The notes under the pieces are model-generated. The model was given only the letters and a program-made list of their open reading frames with translations, was not told the DNA's origin and did not search any database. From Flammeovirga aprica JL-4 (lineage in GTDB: Bacteria > Bacteroidota > Bacteroidia > Cytophagales > Flammeovirgaceae), in assembly GCF_012844305.1 (NCBI RefSeq), contig NZ_JABANE010000073.1, positions 1 to 45,537 of the forward strand: DNA of 45,537 nt. Direction: 5' to 3'. The translations under genes were made by a program, and so were the position numbers. Of this stretch, positions 10,101-18,400 are shown piece by piece. Every line of letters begins with the position of its first letter. Position 1 is the stretch's first letter.

Positions 10101-10172
10101 TCATCTGGTTTACATTTAATCAGAATTGAAGTGAAAGATCAGGTCATCACAAAGAAGTTTATTCGTAAATAA
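4179..10172 (+). CDS. Secreted dual-catalytic GH13 alpha-amylase with CBM26-like modules and T9SS sorting domain
   Basis: About 1997 residues. An ATG at 4179 (or 4185) precedes a signal peptide ending SSLYSQQ; the frame also opens with TTG at 4170. Order, with approximate residues: first GH13 barrel 30-420; HEX-C-like domain 424-504; CBM26-like 509-600; HEX-C 610-686; second GH13 700-1267; HEX-C 1271-1357; CBM26 1360-1447; HEX-C 1455-1534; CBM26 1539-1627; HEX-C 1636-1721; CBM26 1726-1811; CBM26 1817-1904; T9SS type A sorting domain 1916-1997. Barrel 1 has D204 (GWRYDF), E229 (IGENW) and D296 (ENHD). Barrel 2 has D994 (GFRIDTAKH), E1037 (TAEVW) and D1102 (SSHD) and resembles periplasmic MalS-type amylases. 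Both triads look intact. It should cleave alpha-1,4-glucans outside the cell or at its surface. The gene stands alone, with no SusCD beside it, and has its own terminator. Confidence 0.92.
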   Translation: MIMKLMLSQWLLLIGCLVIPMSSLYSQQADGKEVYLQGFHWESADASSKDWWINLNNKVNAIQAAEIDGVWLPPSSDAADRAGYLPRKWYDLNSNYGTQQELIDLIAHLNSKGIVSIADIVINHRVGCTDWADFCEPTLGCNAITSDDEVNQQFPGQGCGDFDTGTPYSAARDINHNDFETRQAIKDWMNWLRSDIGYAGWRYDFVHGFGAGFFAEYNNATNPYISIGENWTGDTQAIINWMDGTQGTSTAFDFPLKFALHEAVNGNYGALNNGGKMPGVAGVWPQNSVTFLENHDTEPVRQGDHPGSAFPNDPSSNSQILQGYAYILTHAGSPMVFYSHLFDYGIYDEIAKMVALRKANGIYNNSTVSIQQSDGNGYAAIIDNKVAVRIGNTSWSPGGNGWVLQADGLNYSIWDKGEGVNEAPLVNIDPSILQSDTPVQVTLSAVDDQDINLPIYYTTDGTTPTTSSTQFTGAFTLSSTATVKAIAVDSGGKTGFAEQKYYIGEPLPEMEVYVRKPAGWGTLYAHHWNAVPAGVSADTEWPGVVMEKVADTQDWYKVTLPGVQEASYVFHDFNGNQDDDITISGTGWYDQGTVSSTCTVDCPDVVDPVEVTASISPQSTNFDNQIAVTLSGTPNATLYYTLDGATPSTSSAVYQGALTITATTTVKAIAVLNGTLSPEVSATYTLNDDDTITPIPAKKSKFTWDNATVYFTMTDRFYDGDASNNNSYNRGKNGNGQNYTDDSSAGEFHGGDLKGMTAKLREGYFESIGVNAIWITSPVEQMHGWVGGSSDGSFRHYGYHGYYAMDWTEIDQNMGTEADFQEFVDEAHSRGIRVVVDVVMNHTGYVTMQDMEQYNYGSVDPAWRSWQPAGGESWHSYHEKFVDYNSGGTWISNYWGPDWMRHPDIDGYDGCSSGGGIDNCVGFLPDLKTEDAGEVGIPPILVTKWTQEGKLDQKKAELDAFFNATGLPRVVSNYMIFWLTDWVRKYGIDGFRIDTAKHVEMDRWSRLKQYAIQALKDWKAENPEKKMDDLEFWMTAEVWGHGKNKSEYHTDGQFNSVINFNLKNDARVSSRDASSLESLYSEYATINDDPTWNSLSYLSSHDVVPLFDRNSLQSAAPGFLLLPGGIQIFYGDETGRPEGNWSDAEQNTRSDMNWGNFNTSQHEVWKKLGTFRRDHPAVGAGSHQKIGDAPYTFVRDYNNQEMEIADRVIVAVGAQGNVTFNVSEYYEEGDTIVDHYTGAMQVVAGGQVSFNADSEGIVLLYSKNYTFVSRPVLTISPDTRYDENSITVSISAVDADDPNPSIYYTLDENADPADYMNWTAYVGPFTLTESATVKAVGVNAEGRTGSATKSYSIGQIDPITVYFYKPSDWGSANMHHYDAEPVGVSDDTVWPGVQMTDIGNGWYEASVTALSTGIVFNDNGGAQSDDLSRERTGWYKDGQWTDTCPGNCPGPQKPEVMISPNGGNFSSGSVNVSLSATHDGVLYYTLDGTEPTQASTPYTSSIPVQGVEGETVTLKAIAYNGEGASLVKTATYTFNPVQSFTIYAKGYSHVYYWEVAQNGTVVEENPVAWPGVAMVSAPEIGSGWMKYEVTGGTCANVIFSNSGGGQTGDMSTCGNEGKGYENGQWVEINTGVDETDPTLGMTPSSTFSGSGTVTLTASDNSGVAPTIYYTVDGTTPTTSSPSGVGSVSVTLNTVGTHVVSAFAVDASGNTSATQSTTYEVTEATGGFTVYFQGVNNPLIHYWSAVPAGSITSTTWPGVTMTEEADGWWSFEFPSSVASIKLLFHNNAGYQSPDLTRNATGWYRDGQWYDQKPIDPTGLTVHFKSSWGNSTKIHYWSASNGASSAWPGENMIDEGNGWYKFTIEGATSSNLLFHNGSGAQTADLSRTNEGWYKDGVWYNSNPEQSATRLGFDLEEELQVNVYPTEVTQQLTIDLNAQNALEAMIMVFDLNGKIISSERHQFNVSNKQLKLDTQGFSSGLHLIRIEVKDQVITKKFIRK

Positions 10173-10191
10173 AGACTTATAATTCATATTG

Positions 10192-10223
10192 AAGCACATA
10201 GTAGAAATGCTATGTGCTTTTTT
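10192..10223 (+). terminator. Rho-independent terminator of the amylase gene
   Basis: A 10-bp perfect stem (aagcacatag with ctatgtgctt, loop tagaaatg) runs into a T tract, 19 bases after the amylase stop codon. Confidence 0.85.
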
Positions 10224-10583
10224 GATTTGTAATAAAAAAAAGGAGTGTATTTTTACTGGCGCAAGTGTTAAGTCGAAGACGTCACTTGTGTCTTACAATT
10301 GAAGAAGTCTCCAGACTTCCGATAGACAAAAAAATAGAAACCTAAATAAATATTTCAATCCTATTTTTGTGTACCAATAAAAATCATTTTCAAAAACATT
10401 CTAAATATGAAACCAATTGTGACAGCTCAAGAAAACAAACATTTTTATTGTTGAATCGGAAGTCTGGAGACTTTTCCGATTTGTAGACACAAGTGATGCC
10501 TCCGGCTTAACACTTGCGCCAGTTGGGGTAGGTCCACTAATTGGATAGTGAGTCTTTGATTTATTATAAAAAAAAGGAGTGTA
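10224..10583. repeat. MITE-like unit: inverted family A copies within 26-bp direct repeats
   Basis: Two copies of dispersed repeat family A face each other at 10255-10324 and 10454-10524. Their outer ends (actggcgcaagtgttaag and cttaacacttgcgccagt) are exact reverse complements, and most of the ~70-bp arms pair. The ~130 bp between them is AT-rich with no gene. The structure is flanked by near-identical 26-bp direct repeats at 10224-10249 and 10558-10583 (24 of 26 bases equal, sharing ataaaaaaaaggagtgta), which look like a duplicated insertion site or ancestral tandem duplication. There is no transposase. Confidence 0.7.
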
Positions 10584-10651
10584 CCACTAACTGTGTAAAC
10601 TCCTCAATCTTGTAATGTGAGTAAGTCAAGTTTTCACTTACTACAGTCACT

Positions 10652-10849
10652 TTATTTTTTTGGTATATCTTTTCTCTTCGCTTTAGGCTTTAAAAGATTA
10701 TTCACCCTTTCATATTCCTTTTTTAATTTTCTATTGTCGGGGTCAAACTTAAGATCCATTTTTAATTTTTTATGTAATCTTTTTAGTTCCATCTTTTTCA
10801 AAGACCTCGGACTATCTTTTTCGATAAATGTCTTTTTTGTATTTTTCAT
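10652..10849 (-). CDS. Small lysine/arginine-rich hypothetical protein
   Basis: A 65-residue basic protein starting at the ATG at 10849; the frame can be extended two codons to a TTG. About one third of the residues are K or R, with a heptad-like helical stretch (SLKKMELKRLHKKLKMDLKF) and a lysine-rich tail. There is no signal peptide or membrane segment. Short basic proteins like this are common in Bacteroidota. The reading frame on the opposite strand (10617-10874) encodes a phenylalanine-rich product that looks like the shadow of this one. I do not recognise a family, and the gene could be spurious. Confidence 0.45.
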   Translation of the reverse strand: MKNTKKTFIEKDSPRSLKKMELKRLHKKLKMDLKFDPDNRKLKKEYERVNNLLKPKAKRKDIPKK

Positions 10850-10942
10850 GGCCAAAGATAAAAAACATCTTTAAGAATAACGGTATTTAAAGGTCAGATT
10901 AAGATATATTACTGTATGATACACCTTATGTTTTTTATTTTT

Positions 10943-11006
10943 GAAGACCTGAGAATTCTTCCATTTTTGGATACAATTGACACCTACGGCTTAACATTTG
11001 CGATAG
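10943..11006 (-). repeat. Dispersed repeat family A, copy 4
   Basis: The segment matches the copy at 10454-10524 in the same orientation: gaag-c-tgaga, then ttttggatacaattga, then cacctacggcttaaca-ttgcg. It lies between the small basic gene and the small membrane protein gene. Confidence 0.65.
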
Positions 11007-11052
11007 AGATTTTCAATAGAAAATATTCTATCTAGACTTGTAACAAATATTT

Positions 11053-11397
11053 ATGAAATACTTTATTATTCTATTGGTAGTCGCAATTTTAGCATTCTTA
11101 TTTCATTTGAGTATTATGGTTAGTGGAATTGAATTTAGTAGGTTGTTTATTATCAAAACAGAAGAGGATTTTATACTTGCAAATGTTTTTTATGTAGTCG
11201 CTTTAGTTACGTCTTTATTTTTGAAGGATCGCTTTATTATTCGAATAATATTAGGAGTTTTGTCCATTGCAATGATGACTATTGCATCAGATTTTCAAGA
11301 CAATAAATATTTTTGGGTAATGTATATAAATACTCCTCTGTTCATGTTAACCTATTATATTCTTGATAAAAAACAAAAAAGAGAAAGAAGGTTTTGA
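11053..11397 (+). CDS. Small four-helix membrane protein, function unknown
   Basis: A 114-residue hydrophobic protein with about four membrane segments, at residues 3-22, 42-58, 63-81 and 88-106, and a basic tail (KKQKRERRF). The segment spacing, the charge pattern and a clean ATG start make it look like a real gene, but I recognise no family. It is flanked on both sides by copies of repeat family A and has no operon partner. It may be a recent insertion passenger or simply a lone gene. Confidence 0.6.
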   Translation: MKYFIILLVVAILAFLFHLSIMVSGIEFSRLFIIKTEEDFILANVFYVVALVTSLFLKDRFIIRIILGVLSIAMMTIASDFQDNKYFWVMYINTPLFMLTYYILDKKQKRERRF

Positions 11398-11479
11398 TAT
11401 AATGTTCATAAAGACAACTTAATTGCAGCTTCTAGAATTATCAAATTTCCTTGCAAATGCATTGGTGCGTGGGGTAGGG

Positions 11480-11540
11480 AGTCTATAGAGTTCTTAAAAA
11501 TATAGACACAAGTGGTGTCTATGGCTTTTTACACTTGCAC
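11480..11540 (-). repeat. Dispersed repeat family A, copy 5
   Basis: Same orientation as the copies at 10454 and 10943. It is recognisable by tagacacaagtggtgtct followed by atggctttttacacttgcac. It lies just downstream of the small membrane protein gene. Confidence 0.6.
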
Positions 11541-11552
11541 TATTGGTTAAGA

Positions 11553-11575
11553 AGCTGACTCAGTTGATGAGTCAG
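11553..11575. terminator. Perfect hairpin between convergent genes, possible bidirectional terminator
   Basis: gctgactca and tgagtcagc form a perfect 9-bp stem with a 5-base loop between the ends of the convergent genes at 11397 and 11600. On the plus strand a T tract begins only six bases after the stem, and the minus-strand T content is weak, so termination efficiency is uncertain. Confidence 0.5.
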
Positions 11576-11599
11576 CAACATGTTTTTTAAAAGAAGTTT

Positions 11600-12595
11600 T
11601 TATTCTTCAATCATCTCTGCCTCTACAGGTTCTGTTCTTGAAAATGAGAATAATTCATATTCGCTATCTTTCAATAATGGATTTTTTGATTTTACTATAA
11701 TAGACATTCCATCAGAAGATAAGGAAAGCTCTGCGGTGTTATCCCAATAAGAATATTTAGAGTTGCTATTTGATGGGTTTACAACATAACCTTGATTAGT
11801 TGTTACCCATAAAAAACTGCAAGTCCATTTTCCTTGATCATTATGTTTGATGATATTTTTAATTCTCGCAGAGCCAATTGTAAGTTTTGTGTAGTTACCT
11901 TTTGTAGACCTGTAAATGGATGAAGCTTCCATTCTGACAAATTTTCCAGATGTGCCATTGATCTCAATAATGCAATCGCCTCCATCCCAAAAACCAATTA
12001 CACTTGTTGTTACACCGTAATTTGTTTTTAAAACAGGGTCTTTAGAGTTACTGAAAATTTGAATGGTAGGGCTATAAGAACCTGGTTCAGTACCTTGAAT
12101 TTGTGCTGATTGTGGAAGGTCTTCTTCGGTGATTTCAAGACCTACTAATTCCATAGCCATTTTTCGACAACCTTGGTTTACTTGATACGTACTACCTTCA
12201 ACATAGGAAGTGGCAGGGTTTTCTATTCTACCAGTCTGTAAGTCAATTAAAAAACCTTCTAGATAATAGGATTGATTATCTCTTGTTACTTTAGATACAC
12301 AGACGTAATCAGCACCGGACATAGCTCCTAGTTTTTCTCGTCCTTCCTCTGATACCATACCAGATTCCTGAAAATTCATTTCCTTCATCATTTGGTCAAT
12401 GTCCATTCTCGTAAATGCTTCGAAACCCGTTTGCATACTAATCGATTTTGTGAGTTCACCCCTTACCATGTTTTTAACCATCAGCCCTACATCTTCAGAT
12501 ACAGTGATGGTTTCGAGCATAGCCACTTTTTTTACTTGGGCGTGATTGGCTGTAATACAAAGAAAGAAGAGGAGTATTGTTTGAATAGATCTCAT
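11600..12595 (-). CDS. Exported CsgG/LpoB-like protein
   Basis: A 331-residue protein with a signal peptide (MRSIQTILLFFLCITANHAQ). Residues about 22-150 resemble the CsgG/FlgO/LpoB group. VKKVAMLETITV is a first strand, ELTKSISMQTGFEAFTRMDI matches the family pattern in which a named protein is activated with a strand-helix, and EKLGAMSGADYVCVSKVT fits the typical 'G-A-D-Y-V' strand. The C-terminal half (about 190-331) is a beta-rich region I do not recognise. It sits 11 bases downstream of the exported caspase-like gene and is probably co-transcribed. CsgG-type domains act in the envelope as secretion channels or as activators of envelope enzymes. Whether this one modulates the caspase-like protein is only a guess. 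Confidence 0.6.
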   Translation of the reverse strand: MRSIQTILLFFLCITANHAQVKKVAMLETITVSEDVGLMVKNMVRGELTKSISMQTGFEAFTRMDIDQMMKEMNFQESGMVSEEGREKLGAMSGADYVCVSKVTRDNQSYYLEGFLIDLQTGRIENPATSYVEGSTYQVNQGCRKMAMELVGLEITEEDLPQSAQIQGTEPGSYSPTIQIFSNSKDPVLKTNYGVTTSVIGFWDGGDCIIEINGTSGKFVRMEASSIYRSTKGNYTKLTIGSARIKNIIKHNDQGKWTCSFLWVTTNQGYVVNPSNSNSKYSYWDNTAELSLSSDGMSIIVKSKNPLLKDSEYELFSFSRTEPVEAEMIEE

Positions 12596-12606
12596 TTGTT
12601 ATAGTT

Positions 12607-13920
12607 TTAATTATTAATAATTACTTGTTTAAATAGTTGTCCTAATTCTTCAGCAAGTTCATTGTAAGCCTCTTGGCCAGCAACCTGATAATTTTTTCTG
12701 CTACCTCCTTTTTTATGGATTACATTACTATAAACTTCATTATTTGAATAGGTTTCTTTTATTGAAATTTCAATATCAACATAGCTAAAATAATTCCCGT
12801 ATGGATTATTATATTCTCTTGTTGTAGCTTGAATATTTATCGTATAGAAGGCATTCGATTTGTCTTCCGGAAAATAACACTTATATGTACTCATTTCTGA
12901 TTTTAGCTTTGGTAGAAATGCAGTATATTCCTCACCAAAAAGGTCTGTATTTGTATTGAATGCTATTGCTAAACCTTCTTTATTTTTTGTTTTGGGAGAG
13001 GTCGAAACTGTTGCTTTTTTGGTATCTATATAAGTTGGTTTTTCTTCCGTAGACATTCCATGAGCAAACCCAAAGATGAATTCAGAAGTAGGATAGTTTT
13101 TACCAAATTTACCATATACTGCCTCTGAAATATTTTTATTTAGATATTGATATATAGAGGAAAGTGTAATGGGAAATTCTGATGTTATACCTCCTGTAAG
13201 TGCTTCAATAAAACGTGTGCAAAATGGAGAAAGACGTCCTTTTTTGCCATCCATTACGGGTGTCAAAGCTCCAGAAGTTAAATAAACACGAGTGGGATGT
13301 TTTAGTTTTTGAACGATAAAATCATCAGCAGTTTTTTCAAAATAAACACCAGTTCTTGAACGACTTTTGGCTAAATTTTCATTAAATGCACCACCGAAAC
13401 AAACATCAAGGACAAGGGCTACATGTTTGGCAGGTAAGGCATCAAGCCAATCTTTAAAAGTGCCATAACTCAAATAAGTTTCATGAAGCCGGTCTTCCTT
13501 TACAGCCTTTGAATCTTTAAAAACGATAAAACCATCTTTTGAATATTTGCTGTCATAATCACCATGCCCTGCCACATATATTAGAAAACGGTCATTTTCC
13601 TTCAATACCTCATGATAAGATAAAAATACTTGTTGTAGTTCTTTTTTAGTAGGGGATTTCAATAATTGACATTCAAAATCATACCTTTCGTTCAAAGTAT
13701 TATAAACGCTTTCTGCATCATACTCAGCATTATTTAATTGTGACCAAGAGGGGGCATTATAAGTGTTACTGCCAATGATAAGTGCATATTTTTGACTTTT
13801 ATTGATGACTGATTCAGATTTCGAAACAATCTTCATTCCTCTTGTATATTCAGAACCATTGTTTTGAGCGAAGATGTTTAGAGGAATAGCTATTAAAAAA
13901 TATAAAAGACAACGTATCAT
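12607..13920 (-). CDS. Exported caspase-like (peptidase C14) protein
   Basis: A 437-residue protein with signal peptide MIRCLLYFLIAIPLNIFAQ. A caspase/metacaspase domain spans about residues 43-290. It starts with YALIIGSNTY, has NAEYDAESVYNTL, the catalytic histidine in YVAGHGDYD (H119) and the catalytic cysteine in LVLDVCFGGAF (C174), so the dyad is intact. A strand VYLTSGA follows. The last ~110 residues (YTAFLPKLKSEM to the end) form a separate domain with a repeated-strand look and no clear name. The signal peptide places it in the periplasm or at the surface, unlike cytosolic metacaspases of defence systems. It heads an operon with the CsgG/LpoB-like gene. The substrate is unknown. Confidence 0.85.
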   Translation of the reverse strand: MIRCLLYFLIAIPLNIFAQNNGSEYTRGMKIVSKSESVINKSQKYALIIGSNTYNAPSWSQLNNAEYDAESVYNTLNERYDFECQLLKSPTKKELQQVFLSYHEVLKENDRFLIYVAGHGDYDSKYSKDGFIVFKDSKAVKEDRLHETYLSYGTFKDWLDALPAKHVALVLDVCFGGAFNENLAKSRSRTGVYFEKTADDFIVQKLKHPTRVYLTSGALTPVMDGKKGRLSPFCTRFIEALTGGITSEFPITLSSIYQYLNKNISEAVYGKFGKNYPTSEFIFGFAHGMSTEEKPTYIDTKKATVSTSPKTKNKEGLAIAFNTNTDLFGEEYTAFLPKLKSEMSTYKCYFPEDKSNAFYTINIQATTREYNNPYGNYFSYVDIEISIKETYSNNEVYSNVIHKKGGSRKNYQVAGQEAYNELAEELGQLFKQVIINN

Positions 13921-14348
13921 ATTAGAATCATGAAGTAAAATGGTGTTAGTATTATCTAGTTTTGAAGCTTAACAATAACATGTTGTGGCTTTAATTTAAT
14001 AATTTTGGATTTGCCTCCAAAAAGAAAATAAGGATATTTAAACTGTCTAAACCTTTAACATTCAGCACAATGAAATGAGGTGTATTAATTGATATTTTTT
14101 GAAGTAATATCTATTATTAATTCTTGTTTGTATTATGATAATGACATCATAATATTATGCGTTATTTAGTAATTAGTAAACAAAATTTTAATAGTAAGGG
14201 ACTAAAAAACAATCAGCTTCAAATTTGTTTTGATAAAAGGGGGAAATCATTTCATTCTTACAAAATTTACATGAAATTCAAAAAATAAGTAAAATAATGC
14301 TTAGCTTTGAACAGCACAGCAAACAATTTTTTAGTACAAAGCAAAACT
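13921..14348. other. Divergent intergenic region between caspase-like and PorP/SprF genes
   Basis: About 430 AT-rich bases that must hold two divergent promoters. A TAATTTTG box at 14000-14007 matches the Bacteroidota -7 pattern but lacks a matching -33 element and is far from the PorP start. No hairpin or repeat stands out. Confidence 0.35.
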
Positions 14349-15419
14349 ATGCGTGTTAGATTACTTAAAGTAATTGTGTGTCTTTCGGCAATGCTATTGT
14401 TATTCTCTCCTTATAATATTCAAGCTCAAGATGCACAATTATCACAATATTACGCCTCACCTCTCTATCTTAATCCAGCGTTGGCAGGAACCAGCGGTGA
14501 TGGCAGAGTAAACTTAAACTATCGTAATCAATGGGTTGGAGTTCCATTGAATTACAGTAATTTTTTAGCCTCTTTTGATACACCAATTCCACGGAAGAAT
14601 ATTGGCGTAGGTTTCTTGGCACATCAAGATGTATTGGGTGTGACCTCAGGGACATCAATGACTCGGTTCTCTATGAATTTTACAGGGTCATATCATCTAA
14701 AACTTAATGAAAAATATAATCTGAGCTTTGGTTTGCAAGGTGGGTTTGAGCAATCTACTTTAGGCTTTAATGATTTAATATTTGATGATCAGATAGATCA
14801 AGATGGTAATATTGGTAACTCTACTGCTGACCGTTTAACAGATCAGAATAAAATCTATCCTGATATATCTTCAGGACTGATGCTTTATGCCAATCATTTT
14901 TGGGTAGGTGCTTCGGTTTATCATATGAATCAGCCCAATATTTCACGTCTTCAAAATGGTGCTGATATACTTCCATTGCGATTGAGTGTGAATGCTGGAT
15001 ATAGAATCCCGTTGTCTTACAAATGGAAAGGAGCAATTGCCAATTATGATGATAAAACCATCAGTTTAATGATGCATTATCAGTCACAAGGAACAAGTAA
15101 TCAGTTGAGTTTGGGAGCGAGTGTCAATTATAATCCAATCATTTTCGGGATGTGGTATAGAGGAATACCAATTAAGAAAAACGATCACCCGACACAGTTT
15201 AATCAGGATGCTGTGGTAGTGATGTCTGGAGTGAAGGTAAAACGTTTTATTATTGGTTACAGTTTTGATTTTCCAATAGGTGGCCTTACAGTAGGAGAGG
15301 GAAATTCACATGAAATTTCTATCCGTTATGATTTGAATTTCTATCCTAATTATTATAAGAAAAGAAACCTTAAAAAAGAGATTCCGAGTCATGCAAAATG
15401 CCCGGTTCCATTCATTTAA
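14349..15419 (+). CDS. PorP/SprF family T9SS outer-membrane protein
   Basis: A 356-residue protein. The frame opens at a TTG at 14307, but the ATG at 14349 gives a clean signal peptide (MRVRLLKVIVCLSAMLLLFSPYNIQAQ). The mature start QDAQLSQYYASPLYLNPALAG is the hallmark of the PorP/SprF family, and NLNYRNQWVGVP and alternating amphipathic strands of a small beta barrel follow. PorP/SprF proteins act at the outer membrane with the T9SS. SprF-type paralogues are typically encoded beside a very large protein with a type B sorting domain and are needed to export or anchor it. Such a partner follows 19 bases downstream, which gives this copy a clear job. Confidence 0.93.
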   Translation: MRVRLLKVIVCLSAMLLLFSPYNIQAQDAQLSQYYASPLYLNPALAGTSGDGRVNLNYRNQWVGVPLNYSNFLASFDTPIPRKNIGVGFLAHQDVLGVTSGTSMTRFSMNFTGSYHLKLNEKYNLSFGLQGGFEQSTLGFNDLIFDDQIDQDGNIGNSTADRLTDQNKIYPDISSGLMLYANHFWVGASVYHMNQPNISRLQNGADILPLRLSVNAGYRIPLSYKWKGAIANYDDKTISLMMHYQSQGTSNQLSLGASVNYNPIIFGMWYRGIPIKKNDHPTQFNQDAVVVMSGVKVKRFIIGYSFDFPIGGLTVGEGNSHEISIRYDLNFYPNYYKKRNLKKEIPSHAKCPVPFI

Positions 15420-15438
15420 ATTACAGCAAACTAACAAC

Positions 15439-18400
15439 ATGAAAAACAAACTTTTTTATAACATAATACTTCTGGTTGTACTTTTCTGTTTGCCTCACTA
15501 TTCAATTGCTCAAAAAATAATGGCAAGTGGAAGTGAAGGAATGTCTGGAGGAGAGGATATTACAGAAAAAACGATAGATCGATGTAAAACCTATTATTCC
15601 TATTTTTATATTGATGATGAGGGGAAAGGAACGGTCTCCAACATATCATGGAATTTTGGAGACTCCAATACTTCTACAGAAAAGAACCCATTTCACACTT
15701 TTCAAACGGACCAAGAACAGACATTTAATCTTGTAGTTTCTTTTACTCAAGGCGGAACGTCGAAATCATTGGAAGCAGTAATCAAAATATCCAAATCGCC
15801 TGAAGTTTCATTTACACCAAGTATTACCGCTGGATGTGATGGAGAGCAAGTTTCTTTCACCGTTGAATCCTCCATTGAATTAAGTTCAGTACAATTCATA
15901 TTAAATGGACAGGTGCTTGATGAAGGTGAAATATCAAGGGCATTGCCAGCTAGAGAGCAACCCTATATTGCTATTATAAAAGGTAGTACTGCGAATGGTT
16001 GTGATATTGAGCCTATTCAAGAGTACATTACAATTTCAAAACTGATCATACCAAGTATCAATCCTATGGAAGTGATCTCCTGTGCAACTTCTGTCAATCA
16101 AACATTTAAAGCATCTGCTATTTTTGCAGAAGACAGTCTAGCAGTGAATAGTGGTATGTCTTATGAATGGGATTTTGGCGATGGTAATACTGGAACAGGA
16201 GCACAGGTTACACATTTCTTTGAAATTGCAAATGGAGATCAGTATACTGTTACAGTAAAAGCAACCTATGGCGGATGTACTCAGACGGCCACAGTTCCTG
16301 TTGCTTTAGATGTGGGTAACGATATGTTTTCTTATGAATTACCGCAAACCTATTGTGCTTTTTATCCGGTTACTTTTATACCAAGTTTGCCTGAAAACCT
16401 TCAAAACCAAAATATTACATGGGATTTTGGAGATGGTAGTAGAACAGTTTCAAGTTACCATGATGAGGTAGTACATAACTTTACAAATACTAGAAGCTAC
16501 ACAGTATCCTATACTGTAACGGCTTTAATCGGTAAAAACTGTACGTATTCTCAGGTCATAGAAGTACCTCCAATGCGTTTGTCTGATATAAAAATCAAAG
16601 CCAACCGCACAATTTTCTGTACCGATAACTTTTCAGTTGATCTATCTATTCAGAACCTTCATGATGTCAATAATTATTTTTGGAGGGTAAAAGGGACTGA
16701 ATCGAGGAGGTTTGAAAACGAACCTACACCCACTTTTAGTTTAAGTGGTTATGGAGAGCACACGATAGAATTGGTGGCGAATGATGCAGGTGAGTGTGTT
16801 ATCAATGAAATAGATCTGTATTCTTATCCTATATCAGCCAATATTATTGATGTATTTGATGCATGTTCTCCACATACATTGGATATTGGTTATGAGCTAG
16901 AACAAAACCTTTTCCCTTTGAACGATAATTCTGTTTCAAGAAAATGGGAAGCAGTGGGAAGAACTACTGGAAATACTATTTCAGGTAAAAATAAACGTTT
17001 TAGCCTAGTGAACCTTGAAGCAGATATCTATGATATCACAGTCTCTATTCAGTTTGAGGCAGGGTGTACCGTTACGGCTTCTGCAGAGTTGAAAGTTGGT
17101 GAGCCTGTGAAAGTAGATTTTGAAGTATTGGATGGGCCAGACTTTTGTAATGGAGCACTCGTCAACTTTAATAATACAACAGATTTAGGAAGTATTGATG
17201 AGGAAGAAGTAACCTATCTGTGGGATTATTTTGGGAATGGAGCGTGGACTTCTTCTTTCGGTAAAGATGGTTCTCAAACTTATGACCACCTTGAGCCAGG
17301 AGAATATAATGTGGGCTTAAAAGCAGTACAAGATGGTTGTGAAGGAAATCCAGTGTATAAAAAAATCATGATTCTTGAGCCACAAGCTAAATTTGAATTA
17401 GGTGTGTCAGAATTGTGTAATCCTGACAAAATTGTCATTAAAAATGTTTCGGAGGGTGCAGGCGTAAATAGTGATTATGTTTGGGAGATAATTGTTGGTC
17501 TAGATACGGCTAATATTGTGACTAAAGACATTGATGAAGATATTGTCAACCATCCATCATTTCAAGCTTTAGATATTGACTACGGCGATAATATAGAAGT
17601 GACATTGACCATAGAAAATCAAGATGCAATTCCATCAGTCACTCCTCCAGATTACTGTATTCACAGCCTTACATCTTCAATTTCAATAGCGACAAAACCA
17701 GAACCCATTGATATTCATTGGGACTTCACATCTTATGATGATATAGAAAGTTACCAATCACCAGCAGAGATATGTCAAGGAACACGATTGTTTTTTGATC
17801 CTAAAGTAGATGAACCCGGATATTATTATTGGAAATTCAAGAATATTACCACGAATAGTAATTCATATACAAGTTACAGCAGAACACCTTATATCGATTT
17901 TAATATAGCAGGAGAGTGGGAGATACAGCTCATCGCTAGCTATTATAATGGATGTACAGAAACTGTAACACAAGGAAAAATAATGGTTTATGCAATGGAC
18001 TTTACAGTAACAAGTTCATCCTATTCCTCTTGTTTAGGAGAGGAAGTAACCTATTACATTCAATCAGGAGCACGAATTGAAGCACCAAATCCAGTATGGG
18101 CTTGGTATGTAAATGATGAAATGATACAGTCGGGTACAGGTAAAGATATTCCATCATTAAAATATACTTATGATGAACTGAATATACCACAAAGTGAAAG
18201 TAATAGGGTTTATGTTACTGTCTCATCAGATTTGACAAATTGTGAAATCAATTCAAATACTTATTACTCAACGGTGACAAAACCCATTATAGATTTCTCA
18301 AAGGATGTTTCAGAATATATTGATTTCAATTTCCAATGCGATTATATAGAGACTTATATCGATCCGAATATTTCAGATACCACAGTGTATTTTCCTTATT

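Noticed and set aside
10617..10874. 85-residue plus-strand ORF, F/L-rich
   Set aside because: It is the complement of the lysine-rich small gene on the minus strand. The minus-strand product has the more protein-like composition.
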